A DNA stretch of 64,000 nucleotides from Agelas oroides (taxonomy: Eukaryota; Porifera; Demospongiae; Agelasida; Agelasidae). Location: assembly GCA_949130485.1 (NCBI GenBank), contig OX422196.1, positions 206,001 to 270,000 of the forward strand, given 5' to 3'. The notes beneath the pieces are model-generated. The model searched no databases. It worked only from the letters and a program-made list of their open reading frames with translations, and was not told where the DNA came from. Positions 26,512-37,200 of the stretch are shown piece by piece (the stretch's first letter is position 1; every line of letters starts with the position of its first letter). The translations under genes were made by a program, and so were the position numbers.

Positions 26512-28638
26512 ATGGCTCAAGGTGCAGCAGCCAAGAGGAAGCCCAAGGGTGAGTCATGTTGGTATGTGAATGCACAGGGCTACACAGTTCTGTAGGAATG
26601 GTGGTGTCCTTTCCTACAGTACTGGTCATTGCAGGGACTACTGCGGTGGGTAAGACGGACCTCTCTCTTGAGCTCACCAAGATGCTCAATGGAGAGATCG
26701 TGTCTGCAGATTCTGTTCAGGTAGGGCCTGATGTTGCCAACCCTTTCTCAGAACAAATGCTCTATCTTTTTTAGTTTATATATTTTTGGAAGGTGTATAA
26801 ACGGCTAGACGTGGGGTCAGCAAAGGTTGATGAAGGGGTATGTTCTCGTGTGTCCCACCACCTACTCAATGTGTCCAGCGTCAGGGAGCAGTTCAATGCG
26901 GGGGACTTTTACAGGCTTGCAGAGCAGGCGATACAAGTAAGCAGCTCTCTACTCCATTTCTGTGCTACCCTACAATCCCCCTGGGCCTTTACACCATCCC
27001 AGGAGGTGATCTCCCGTGGGCGTGTCCCTCTGGTGGTGGGGGGTACAGGACTATACTTGCACACTCTGATGCATGGTCCTACAGGAGCCCCACCCTCAAC
27101 TTCTGAGACGAGGGCTGGTGTAGACAGAATGGTGGAGGGGGAGATGTGGGAGGCCAGGTAGGCATGTCTTGTGGTCACTTGCCGGTCTTGTAACTGTAAC
27201 GCAAGAAGAGAGCTCACTAACTGCCAGGCGTCTTCAGAACGAGAGGGGAAGGCAGTACATTCAACGGTGACAGCTTGGACTCATGTGATGCCTTTGATTG
27301 CTCTACAGTCTGGAGCGGTTGAAGGCTCTGGACCCAGAATATGCCTCCTCCCTCCAGCCCAATGACTGGTACCGCTTAAAGAGGGCACTGGAAATATGCA
27401 CCCAGTCTGGCAGGTAGGTCACAGGTGACTACTAGTACTAGCTATTGTAGTTCAAGGTTTGTACTTCTTGCAGAACGGTGACCTCCTTCAAGAAAGCAGA
27501 TGTGGAAGGTAAGAACAGCTCTCTGCCCACCAAACCAAGCAGTATCTATACTGCGGTCCCCCTCTCTCCCTCTCCCAGGCTGCCTGTACGAGTTCAAATG
27601 CCTCTTTCTCTCAATGCCACGAGTGCAGCTATTTCAGCGCATTGATGCCAGGTGTGAGGCCATCATTGAGCAGGGACTGTTCACGGTAAGTTGGTGGCTT
27701 CTTGAAGAACTCACACTCTCAGTGGAAGAGTACCTTGAGACCTTGAGGGTTTTTATTTTCACTGGCTGCAGGAGGTGATCACTCTTGTCCGTGAGGAGGG
27801 TCTACTGCCAGACAGCCAGGCTGGCCGGAGCATTGGGTACAGACAAGCTCTGGAGTACCTCAGCTCAGTGTGGGGGTTTCCTGGAGACAAGCAGACTGGA
27901 GACAAGGAGACTAGAGGAACATACACTGCAAAAAAAGTATATAGTGCTCCATCAAGTTTATCATGACAGGCTAATATCCCTGTCAGTATAATTATGGTAC
28001 CCTGCCTTCCTGAGTACAACTGTCTGGTACAGCCTTTTCTGCCCTTTTCAGATACCAAGAGAAGAACTGCAAAAGTCGTTCCTCGAGTTTCTCTCAGTTT
28101 ACAAAGCAAAAACGCGGTGAGCCATACCAGTACCCACTCTAGGCCCTGGAGGAGATGCTGTTCTTTTTTGGTGACAGGCTGTCCCCTTCCTTCCCCTAGA
28201 TAGGCAGCTTGCACGTAGACAGCTGGTATGGTTCAAGAATGAGCCACAGTTCCACTGGCTGAACTTGGCTCCCGGGGGACAGAGGCTCCCCATGGCAGAC
28301 GTGGCCACACATGTGACACAGTGGTTCACCAATGACAGCCCCTTGCCCGAGGAGTGGGATGGGAGGAGCCTACAGGACCTGGTAGGAGAGTCTGAGAGTG
28401 TCTACACATCTCATACACTATACCCCCTCCCCCCTCCCCCCTCTCCCCCTCTTTCCCTCCCCCCTCTCCCCCCCACCCAACACACATAACACTGCATGGA
28501 TACCTGCAGACTGTGGAAGAGAAGCGTATTTTGATGGAGTATTCTGATAAACACTGCAAACCATTGGTATTCTTGGACCCAGCCAAAGTGGAGGATGTTC
28601 TTCAACAAATAGAAGCATGCTTACGGAGTGGAGCATGA
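26512..28638 (+). CDS. tRNA dimethylallyltransferase, MiaA/IPT9-type
   Basis: Transfers dimethylallyl to the N6 of A37 in tRNAs reading UNN codons. Eleven exons: 26512-26548, 26620-26720, 26793-26936, 27003-27157, 27309-27413, 27474-27508, 27579-27685, 27772-27875, 28052-28116, 28200-28381 and 28510-28638, giving 387 residues. The P-loop is AGTTAVGKT. Next come the DMAPP-site [28 protein letters not shown] and the tRNA-contact block [24 protein letters not shown] and [17 protein letters not shown] are the signature of bacterial MiaA and plant IPT9. The C2H2 zinc finger of animal TRIT1 is absent. No clear targeting peptide is seen. The exon 8 donor (GTTTCC) is weak, chosen because it restores phase. 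Tail-to-tail with COX20, 23 bp apart. Confidence 0.88.
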
Positions 28639-28661
28639 ACAACAGTGCTACACATGACGTA

Positions 28662-29216
28662 CTAGCTTTCTTCCTGTATTGTACTCTCTGGTTCTTCTCT
28701 CACATGCTTGTTGTCCATTGAATTCAGTATCTCCACTGCTTTCTTGATATCGGCCCTCTGCTTAGCCTTCCTCAGTCGGCACACCTCCCTGTGTGTGTGT
28801 GTTTGTGTGCATGTGTGCATGTTGAAGGAGGTTGGTTGAGTGCGTAACAGAATCATTCTCACCAGCTGGCAAAAGTGGTGAGGGCAAAACCACCAACTGC
28901 AAAATCACATGACCTCAAGACTATACCTGTAGGATGACATCATGGAACATATACTGTAGTCACGTGATCAATCATGTGATCAGCGGTGATTTCTTACTGG
29001 TCCTCAAGAAGTAGAGCAGTCCCACTGCTGCTCCTCCAAGGATGCCGTGCAGGAGGGCACTGCGGGCACACGGAGTGTGACGCACATCAAGATACCACTT
29101 CTTCTGTGGGTGGTGGAGTGTGTGCACAGAAAGACATCAATACGTTATTGGCTGCAACTTTGCTTCACACACCAGGAGCACACGGTTACCTTTCTCGCTT
29201 GGTAGTCCTCCTCCAT
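28662..29216 (-). CDS. COX20: Cytochrome c oxidase assembly protein COX20
   Basis: Mitochondrial inner-membrane chaperone that stabilises newly made COX2 during complex IV assembly. Four exons: 29190-29216, 28998-29103, 28863-28926 and 28662-28788, giving 107 residues; human has 118. The core WYLDVRHTPCARSALLHG matches the human FLDVENTPCAR block and continues through a first membrane helix (GILGGAAVGLLYFLRTS) and a second after RSCDFAVGGF. The C-terminal tail is charged (RLRKAKQRADIKKAVEIL). The nine-residue first exon is short but in phase with a consensus donor. It shares a 103-bp promoter interval with DESI. Confidence 0.92.
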
Positions 29217-29319
29217 CAGCGAAACAAAAGGGACTTCCCCAATGCACAATTTACTTGTTAACCCTTTCTGGACTCGGAATTTACAAGTATGTGTTGCCAC
29301 TGTTGGTGGCGTCAAGAAT
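29217..29319. promoter_or_regulatory. COX20/DESI divergent promoter
   Basis: 103 bp between the two start codons; no TATA box or clear known motif recognised. A shared promoter is inferred from spacing. Confidence 0.45.
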
Positions 29320-32300
29320 ATGGATAGGACGTCGCTGGACTCGCTGCTGGACTCGCTTGAGTGCGAGTCCGATAGTAAGGATGCGGAGAGGGAGACGAGG
29401 AGCCAAGAGTCCGATGTCTACCTCAATGTCTACGACATGGTACGTACAAGAGTGTTTACATAATTTTAGTTTACACCAAAGATAATATGCGAGTGGAGTA
29501 ACAGGACAGAGCGGTTTCTTTTTAGGTATTGTATTGGTTGACACTGTCAACCTGTCCCTACAGGTCTGGATAAATAACTACACATCTCGATTTGGAATTG
29601 GCGCCTTTCACTCTGGAGTGCAGGTCTATGACAAAGCAGGTAAGGTCGGACTCCAAAAATGGATGATTTGTGATCCACACAAATCATCCAAATGTGGATG
29701 ATTTGTCAATTATGTGATATATCATCCAAATTTGGATGATATATGTCTGTTGTTACCTATATAGAACTGAAAAGTGGATGAAATCATCCAAATTTGGATG
29801 ATTTGTACAATCCACTTTTGGATGAAAGTGAACATGTTTCTAAGTCATCCGAAATTGGATGTTTTGTACAATCCACTTTTGGATGATTCTGAGCATGCTT
29901 GTAAATCATCCAAAGATGGAAGTTTTGTATAATCCACTTTTGGATGATTCTGAGCATGATTGTAAATCATCCAAAGATGGAAGTTTTGTATAATCCACTT
30001 TTGGATGATTATGCATCTTCCAAAATTGGATCTTTTGTACAATCGACTTTTGGATGAAAGTGAACATGTTTCTAAGTCATCCGAAATTGGATGTTTTGTA
30101 TAATCCACTTTTGGATGATTCTGAGCATGCTTGTAAATCATCCAAAGATGGAAGTTTTGTATAATCCACTTTTGGATGATCATGCATCTTCCAAAATTGG
30201 ATCTTTTGTACAATCCACTTTTGGATGAAAGTGAACGTGTTTCTAAGTCTGCAGCTAGTACAGGCGCCATTTCAAGGAGGTCCCCCCACACCAGACTTGT
30301 ATCCCCCAGCCACAGATGACCCCCTCAGCTTCTTCCCATGCCTACCAAAGTGTCATGGAGATGTGAGCTATGAAGCTGACAAGAAACTGCACACGCTTCA
30401 GACTGATGGCTGTCGAAAAGCCTCATATGGTCACCCGACACTCTCTCCAGGCATATTCACGATATACTGTGAGCATGGAGTGTGCTATGGGTTTGAGGTG
30501 CTGCAGACCTGTGAGTCACCCAAGCATCCCTTCCAGATCTTTAAAACCAGATTCCCTCGTCCTCCTCTTCTTATTATTTATGATAATGCCTGTTGCCTCC
30601 ATGTGTACTGTTTGAACAGAGAGCCGCACTTTTTTGAGAACACTCGATTTGCTGAGACCGTTTTCACTGGCGTGGCCACATAGGCTGCTCTAAAGGCTAC
30701 TCCCTGGATGCCTACAGTCAGAAACGAATTAAGGGGATCAATTCCCAAGTAAACAAGCAGGCAAATTCGGGCCTTCAAAAGATACGGGGTCAACTTGCAT
30801 ACATGAGCGTTGAGAACTTCAAAATTCATTGCTCACTCTTCTTAGCTCTCAAGAACATGGACAAAAAGTTTGGACTTAGTCTAGATGCTTTGCATCTGTA
30901 ATGTATCCTTTTGTTGTTTGGTTGTTCTCTTGTAATAATATCACCATTAATGCAGTAACTTTACAAGCATGCTCAGAATCATCCAAAAGTGGATTATACA
31001 AAACATCCAATTTCGGATGACTTAGAAGCATGTTCACTTTCATCCAAAAGTGGATTGTACAAAAGATCCAATTTTGGAAGATGCATAATCATCCAAAAGT
31101 GGATTATACAAAACTTCCATCTTTGGATGATTTACAATCATGCTCAGAACCATCCAAAAGTGGAATGTACAAAAGTTCCATCTTTGGATGATTTACAAGC
31201 ATGCTCAGAATCATCCAAAAGTGGATTATACAAAACATCCAATTTCGGATGACTTAGAAACATGTTCACTTTCATCCAAAAGTGGATTGTACAAAAGATC
31301 CAATTTTGGAAGATGCATAATCATCCAAAAGTGGATTATACAAAACTTCCATCTTTGGATGATTTACAATCATGCTCAGAACCATCCAAAAGTGGAATGT
31401 ACAAAAGTTCCATCTTTGGATGATTTACAAGCATGCTCAGAATCATCCAAAAGTGGATTATACAAAACATCCAATTTCGGATGACTTAGAAACACGTTCA
31501 CTTTCATCCAAAAGTGGATTGTACAAAAGATCCAATTTTGGAAGATGCATAATCATCCAAAAGTGGATTATACAAAACTTCCATCTTTGGATGATTTACA
31601 ATCATGCTCAGAATCATCCAAAAGTGGATTATACAAAACATCCAATTTCGGATGACTTAGAAACATGTTCACTTTCATCCAAAATTGGATCATACAAATC
31701 ATCCAAATTTGGATGATTTCATCCACTTTTCAGTTCTATATAGGTAACAACAGACATATATCATCCAAATTTGGATGATATATCACATAATTGACAAATC
31801 ATCCGCATTTGGATGATTTGTGTGGATCACAAATCATCCATTTTTGGAAGCGGAACCTACCTCTGACAAAGGTAACAGACACATCATTTCAAGTATGTGT
31901 AAGCCACTTGATTGTACTGATTTGCAAACATGCACAGAATACTCCTACGGTGGGCACCCATATTCCTACACGGGGGTGTACAACATGTCTCCATGCCAGG
32001 AGGATGAAATATGGGGGGAGGGTGTGCGGTTCCGGGAATCTCTCAAGATAGGCCGCACCCACCTCTCAGAGAGGGAGGTGGAGGAGCTTGTACATGCCCT
32101 CGGCAAGGAGTACAATGGGAACACCTACCACGTGCTAAACAGGTGTGAGGGGATTCGTAGTAGAGCACTTTTATGGAAAGTGAGAGATGTTCTAACACAA
32201 TATAATTATCAAGTACTTGGCCCATGAGCTTCAATGGCCGACTTGCATGATGACGTCACGTACGAGGGCTGGGGTAAAACTTCAACGGCGTGACATAGAG

Positions 32301-33926
32301 AATGTATGGGGATTTTGTAGTCCTCCTGATAAACACCGTTATAACTTGCGATCAATAGTAGCTGTTGCCGCTCTTTTTGCATGTATTGACCACAGCAGAA
32401 TGTTCTATCACCTGAATAGTTTCTAGGCACTTCAGACGTTGCGCAACGTTTCGGCTAGCATGCAAAGCTATGGACGGCGCCCAAGAGTCCCAATTATAAT
32501 CGTTACAACTGCCCTTGCAGTTACCTCAAGTTAGAGTCAGCGTCAGTGATAACTTACCTTGCTTGAATAGATCCTCTAGAAGGCGCAGAACCCGCTGTCC
32601 CGCCCACATATACATGCACTCCCCATGATTTAGCCATGATTCAGCCACACTTTGCCATTCCATATTTTAGAGATATAAGACTAAAATTGTACATACAGAA
32701 CAATGGTTTAACACTGATTTTGCAAGTTCAGCTGTGCTCTTTCTTGGACAGAAGAGCTCTTCGAGGATTGTCTCTTGGATCTGCACACAGCACAGTTCAT
32801 GGTCGCCTTAATTAGTCGGCATCTAAGGAGAGCATCAATTTTGGCCCTGTGAAAGTGTACGGAGGGGAAGAGAGTCTACTCTCTGGTTACTCTCTCCAAC
32901 AAAAAGCTGCATACCCACATGAAGTACAACAGGATCCCAGCAGCTGCAACTTATTAAATCATACAAATTCAGCTGTATATCTGGCTTATTCATGCCTTCC
33001 CACCCGCCCCATTGCACAAAACGGAAATATTAAACACAATATAGACAAAAAGGTGGCTTACAAACAGTTTCCAGACAGAGGTCTTAGCCGTTTTCCAGAA
33101 ATAGTACAATGGGAGACATCATCAGCTGAACAGTCGGCGGCTTTCCAGTCAATTAACGCCACTCACCGTACGGCAATACGGCCATCGGACTCGCTTATGA
33201 ATACACCAACTCTTTGGGTAGCAAATATTAGCGCATGGAGACGATCAGTCTTTCCGCGTAGCAAACTGATGGATCTTCTCAACACGCGTTTGGAATTCCC
33301 CATACATTCTCTATGGCCAGCTGCCGAACTTTTACCCCAGCCCTCGTACATGACGTCATCATGCAAGTCGGCCATTGTGATTGAGAGAATCATTAGGGGT
33401 GTCCACTTACCGTTATGGAAGTCAAAATGCACTTTGAGAGATGGTCCAAATATACTATAAATACAAACCAAATTCAGTTAATTAGAGAAGCATGACAATT
33501 ATGGCTTCTGTTTGCTAAGGAAAACTTAGGAATGTAAACTATATGTGACTCTCATTGGAAGCTGGCGTCTTTCAATGTGTCTCACTCTTTATCGGAGTTG
33601 GCTATGTAACATGTACAGTCCCTTTCCTCCTCAGAAACTGTAACCATTTTACGTCAGACTTATGTCAGGTGAGTATTGCAGCCATTACACAGTGTTGTAA
33701 CCTATGTTAACAGTACCCTAACCCTCTCTCTTAGCGTCTTTGTGGAGCCCGCCCTCCCTCCTGGGTGAACCGTCTAGCCTACGTGAGTTCATGGATGCCT
33801 TTTCTCCTTAACTGTCTGCCTCCGCAGTGGGTCACACCTGGAGACGGACAGACACTCTTAAGCTCATGTTCACGGTCTCAGAGCCGAGGTTCAGCCCAAC
33901 ACATGGACACAGAAAGTGAAACTTAA
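29320..33926 (+). CDS. DESI2: DESI-type PPPDE deubiquitinating/deSUMOylating peptidase
   Basis: Papain-like isopeptidase of the PPPDE (C97) family. Five exons: 29320-29439, 29564-29639, 31938-32142, 33635-33668 and 33735-33926, giving 208 residues. The N-terminal ~33 residues are an acidic extension absent from human DESI2. The domain starts VYLNVYDMVWINNYTS. His56 in GAFHSG and Cys136 in RNCNHF form the catalytic dyad. EYSYGGHPYSYTGVYNMSPC and LGKEYNGNTYHVLNR match the family, as does the hydrophobic RLAYVSSWMPFLLNCLP segment. The coding exons are intact although intron 2 holds a 2.2 kb palindromic transposable element and intron 3 a 1.1 kb inverted-repeat element. DESI2 is favoured over DESI1 by the C-terminal WVNRLAY block. 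Confidence 0.93.
29653..31847. mobile_element. 2.2 kb palindromic DNA transposon, KDZ-like, in DESI intron 2
   Basis: Both ends read CCAAAAATGGATGATTTGTG inward, and terminal inverted repeats run at least 140 bp. Between them lie two inverted arrays (about 29760-30240 and 30965-31720) of ~90-115-bp units rich in ATCCAAAAGTGGATT motifs. The centre (30250-30900) carries transposase remnants. No clear target-site duplication. Confidence 0.85.
30250..30902 (+). pseudogene. Decayed transposase fragment, tentatively KDZ superfamily
   Basis: An open frame to about 30660 reads CHGDVSYEADKKLHTLQTDG, then CEHGVCYGFEVLQTCESPKH and IIYDNACCLHVYCLNREPHF. A frameshift near 30655 moves the continuation (DRFHWRGHIGCSKGYSLDAY, then NSQVNKQANSGLQ) to another frame until a stop at about 30900. 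The YDNAC...NREP...FHW..H.GCS pattern is that of Kyakuja-Dileera-Zisupton transposases. The N-terminal half is missing. Family call is tentative; a cellular role is unlikely. Confidence 0.6.
32232..33376. mobile_element. 1.1 kb inverted-repeat element in DESI intron 3
   Basis: Ends match as inverted repeats over at least 80 bp: CAATGGCCGACTTGCATGAT outward at 32232 and its complement ending 33376, continuing through GTACGAGGGCTGGGGTAAAA and CATAGAGAATGTATGGGGA. The interior has no convincing coding region. Non-autonomous DNA transposon likely. Confidence 0.8.
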
Positions 33927-34249
33927 TGACATTTCAACCAGCACTCCGGAATCTACATGATTGTCTTCCCACCATCTGACTGCATTATGTATACACAAGA
34001 CTTTTTTAAACATCATTTTTCTCACAGATTGTACAAAAGTATCCAACAGGACATATAATAATATATACCTGCATCAGGTGTGATGGAACAACACAAACTT
34101 GAAAACACATAAAAAAACTATTTATGACAAAAGATTGCAGCGCCAGTACCATATGGATCTTTGACATAAAAAAATGTTATAAATTTTGTCAGTGATGAAA
34201 AATAGTGATATTTTTTTCATGTATATACACGTACACTAATTCAAGTATT
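33927..34249. other. Convergent 3' region, DESI / MLK
   Basis: 323 bp between the two stop codons. AT-rich, with several A/T runs; it must contain both 3' UTRs. No gene or repeat recognised. Confidence 0.6.
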
Positions 34250-37200
34250 TCAGTGGGGCTGCATGCCGTATTGTTGGAACCACGCCAAGGCAGGGTCAGG
34301 GTTAAACAGCGAGAAGTCTGGAATAAGAGGCAGGCAACCGTCAGTGTCCTGATAAGAATCCCTTAGGTCCAGCAAGCTTGTGTCACTGTCAGACTGAATA
34401 TCAGATTGAAAACCCCAGGCACCTCCTCCGTCAGAGTCATAGGACGTTGATAACACAATCAAGCTGTGTGCGGAGCCAGTCGGGGAGGAGTTACTGCGAA
34501 ATAGGGAATTGGGGGAGTGAGGCCGAGAGGAGGGGGCACTAATTGGAAGTGGTGCATCTGTAGCAGGCACTGAGAGGCCCCGAGGGCGTGGCCTCACGAT
34601 GCTGGGACTAGTTTCAACTACAAGTGACTGTCGTGGTGAAGGCTGTTGTCTAGGGGAGGTGGAGACTTTTCCAAAGGGGGAGGTAGAGAGTATATTGGGG
34701 CTCGTGTTGCCTGTTGGATCACAGAGCAACGAGTCTATGCTGCAAAATGAGTTTTCTCGAAGAGGGTCAAACTCATCGTGAACACGTGGGGGAGCAACCG
34801 GTGAGTCTAGCTTGATCAGTTCAGAGTATCCTGAGGTGTCAGTGCTGTTTCCAGAGTCGTACTGCTGCTGCATCAGTTGCCTTGAGTACTCTTCAGCGGG
34901 TGTGACAGTGACATTGGGGCTACTAGGGCTGTTGTCATAGGAGGAACGTGAGTTTGTCTTTGGCCTCAGCGACAAAGGGCCAGGCCTCTTGCTTGATACT
35001 GGGGCAGGGTGGAGTACAGTCGTGCTCACAGCTCTCATTTGGGGAGGAGTCGAAGTGACTGGGAAAGAGAAAGGCAAGTAGACGCTAATCATTGGCAGGT
35101 ACTTGTACACAAACGGAAGTATTTAGTGAAATGTCTCTGTAATTAAGAGACTGCCCCTGCAATTAAGGAGGAAAGGGTCAACAGAAAGGTGTCTGACTTA
35201 CCATGAGATGGGTATGCTTGCTGTTGGGATTGAAGATCAGAGCAGGAGCGCTGGCGGCGGGCCTGCCCCAATGCCAGCATGCTGCCTATGGGGAGTCTTG
35301 TCTGGGAGGCCTCCTCAGGGGGGGAGGGGGAGGTGCCAGCAGAGCCTCGTCGATGGGAGGCAGACACGGGTTTGAGCTGCTCCTTCATACAAACTGGAAA
35401 GGGAGGGATATGGGAAAGTGATTTGCAGTGTTTCCTCATACCACCCCCATCCTCTTGGCACATCCACATCATGTATCTACCATGTTTCTCACCTTTACTG
35501 CCGCCATCTGAGTTCTGTCTTCTGTGGTAGTTGGAAGTGCCATACCGCCGCTCACGTTGCAAGTCAAGGGTATCAGAACGTCTGCTGCCATGTGTGTTAG
35601 TTCGACTTGGAAGGACGTGTTCCTGACCTTTGACAGAGAACAAACGCCGCCATAGCTCTTTCAGCTTGAACCGCTTCAATCGAGGTGGCCTCTCCTTAGA
35701 CTGTGTGAAGGGTGGGAGGAGGAAGAGACAGATCTATAAAGATAGGGCTCATGTTTAGTGACAGACTTGCAGCTACGCACCTGGAGTTCTCTGAGCTGCT
35801 CTATCTGTCGGTTGAGCTCAGTGGCTTGCTGGTCAAGTAAGTTCGCCTTCTTCTGATACTCCTCCTCCTTCATGCTCAGCACCTGCTCTTTCTCCTTTAA
35901 CCGTCGATGAAGCTCATCCTCTCGTGCACGCAGATCCTACAAAGACGGACAGATAGACAATCTTAACAACGGAAAGACTCAACCAGAAACAGTCACAATG
36001 GCTAAACAAGTGCACACAATTGTGAATGTGACTGTGTCTAACACAGCTGCATAGCTCTGTGGACATGTGACCATCCAAGTGGAGCCGTTTTTGGTCAAAG
36101 CTGTTTCCCCACTGCCTTAACAAGCATATCATGGAGTCTCCCTGACCATACCATCGACTCCACCATCACACCAAACTCCTACATACTTGACTTGTTGTCT
36201 GTGTTTACATTTGAATTAATCGCATTCATCTGTACTAATTTTAGTGTTCTAAATATAACCGTATATACACTCTGGTAATTAGATAATGGGCTATCACCTC
36301 ACTTTGTGTATGTAGTTAGTTTTATGCATTCTTGAGAGATGAGAGTATGTTTTTGGGAAGCAGGAAGCTGGCACACTGTATGAGCAGTTTGGGGTGCGGT
36401 TTCACACAAGTGACCAATCAATGTCAGGCAATTTCTAATGCATCTGTTTACAAATCTGTTGTTGTAGACCACCTGTTGGCAATATAGCACTAACCAGTAA
36501 ATACCTGCTATTAAAGCCAATCAGTGACTTACTGCTTCTTTCTTCTTGAGCTCTGTGAAGACTTGTTGAATCTCTTCCTTCCAGGAGCTCTGGATGGAGC
36601 GGAACACCTCGTCACTGGTCGTGGAGAAGAAGGCAGACCCCTCCACTTCCTTCAAGATCTCAACGATGCGTGTGAATGAGGGACGGTTTGGGTACTCTCG
36701 CTCCCAGCATGCTGTAGTGAGGGTAGGACAGCGATGAGGTAAAGTGAGGGTAGGACAGCGGTGAGGTAAAGTGAGGGTAGGACGGCGGTGAGGTAAAGTG
36801 AGGGTAGGACAGTTGTGAAGTAAAGTGAGGGTAGGACAGTTGTGAGGTGAAGTGAGGGTAGGACAGTTGTGAGGTAAAGTGAGGGTAGGACGGTGGTGAG
36901 GTGAAGTGAGGGTAGGACAGTTGTGAAGTAAAGTGAGGGTAGGACAGTTGTGAGGTGAAGTGAGGGTAGGACAGTTGTGAGGTAAAGTGAGGGTAGGACG
37001 GTGGTGAGGTGAAGTGAGGGTAGGACAGTTGTGAAGTAAAGTGAGGGTAGGACAGTTGTGAGGTGAAGTGAGGGTAGGACAGTTGTGAAGTAAAGTGAGG
37101 GTAGGACAGTTGTGAGGTGAAGTGAGGGTAGGACAGTTGTGAGGTAAAGTGAGGGTAGGACGGTGGTGAGGTGAAGTGAGGGTAGGACAGTGGCGAGGTA

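Noticed and set aside
30989-31716. Repeating KHPISDDLEACS-type open frames
   Set aside because: Translations of the subterminal repeat arrays of the KDZ-like element.
32849-33460. 203-residue frame as a gene
   Set aside because: Within the inverted-repeat element of DESI intron 3; no recognisable domain and no splice support.
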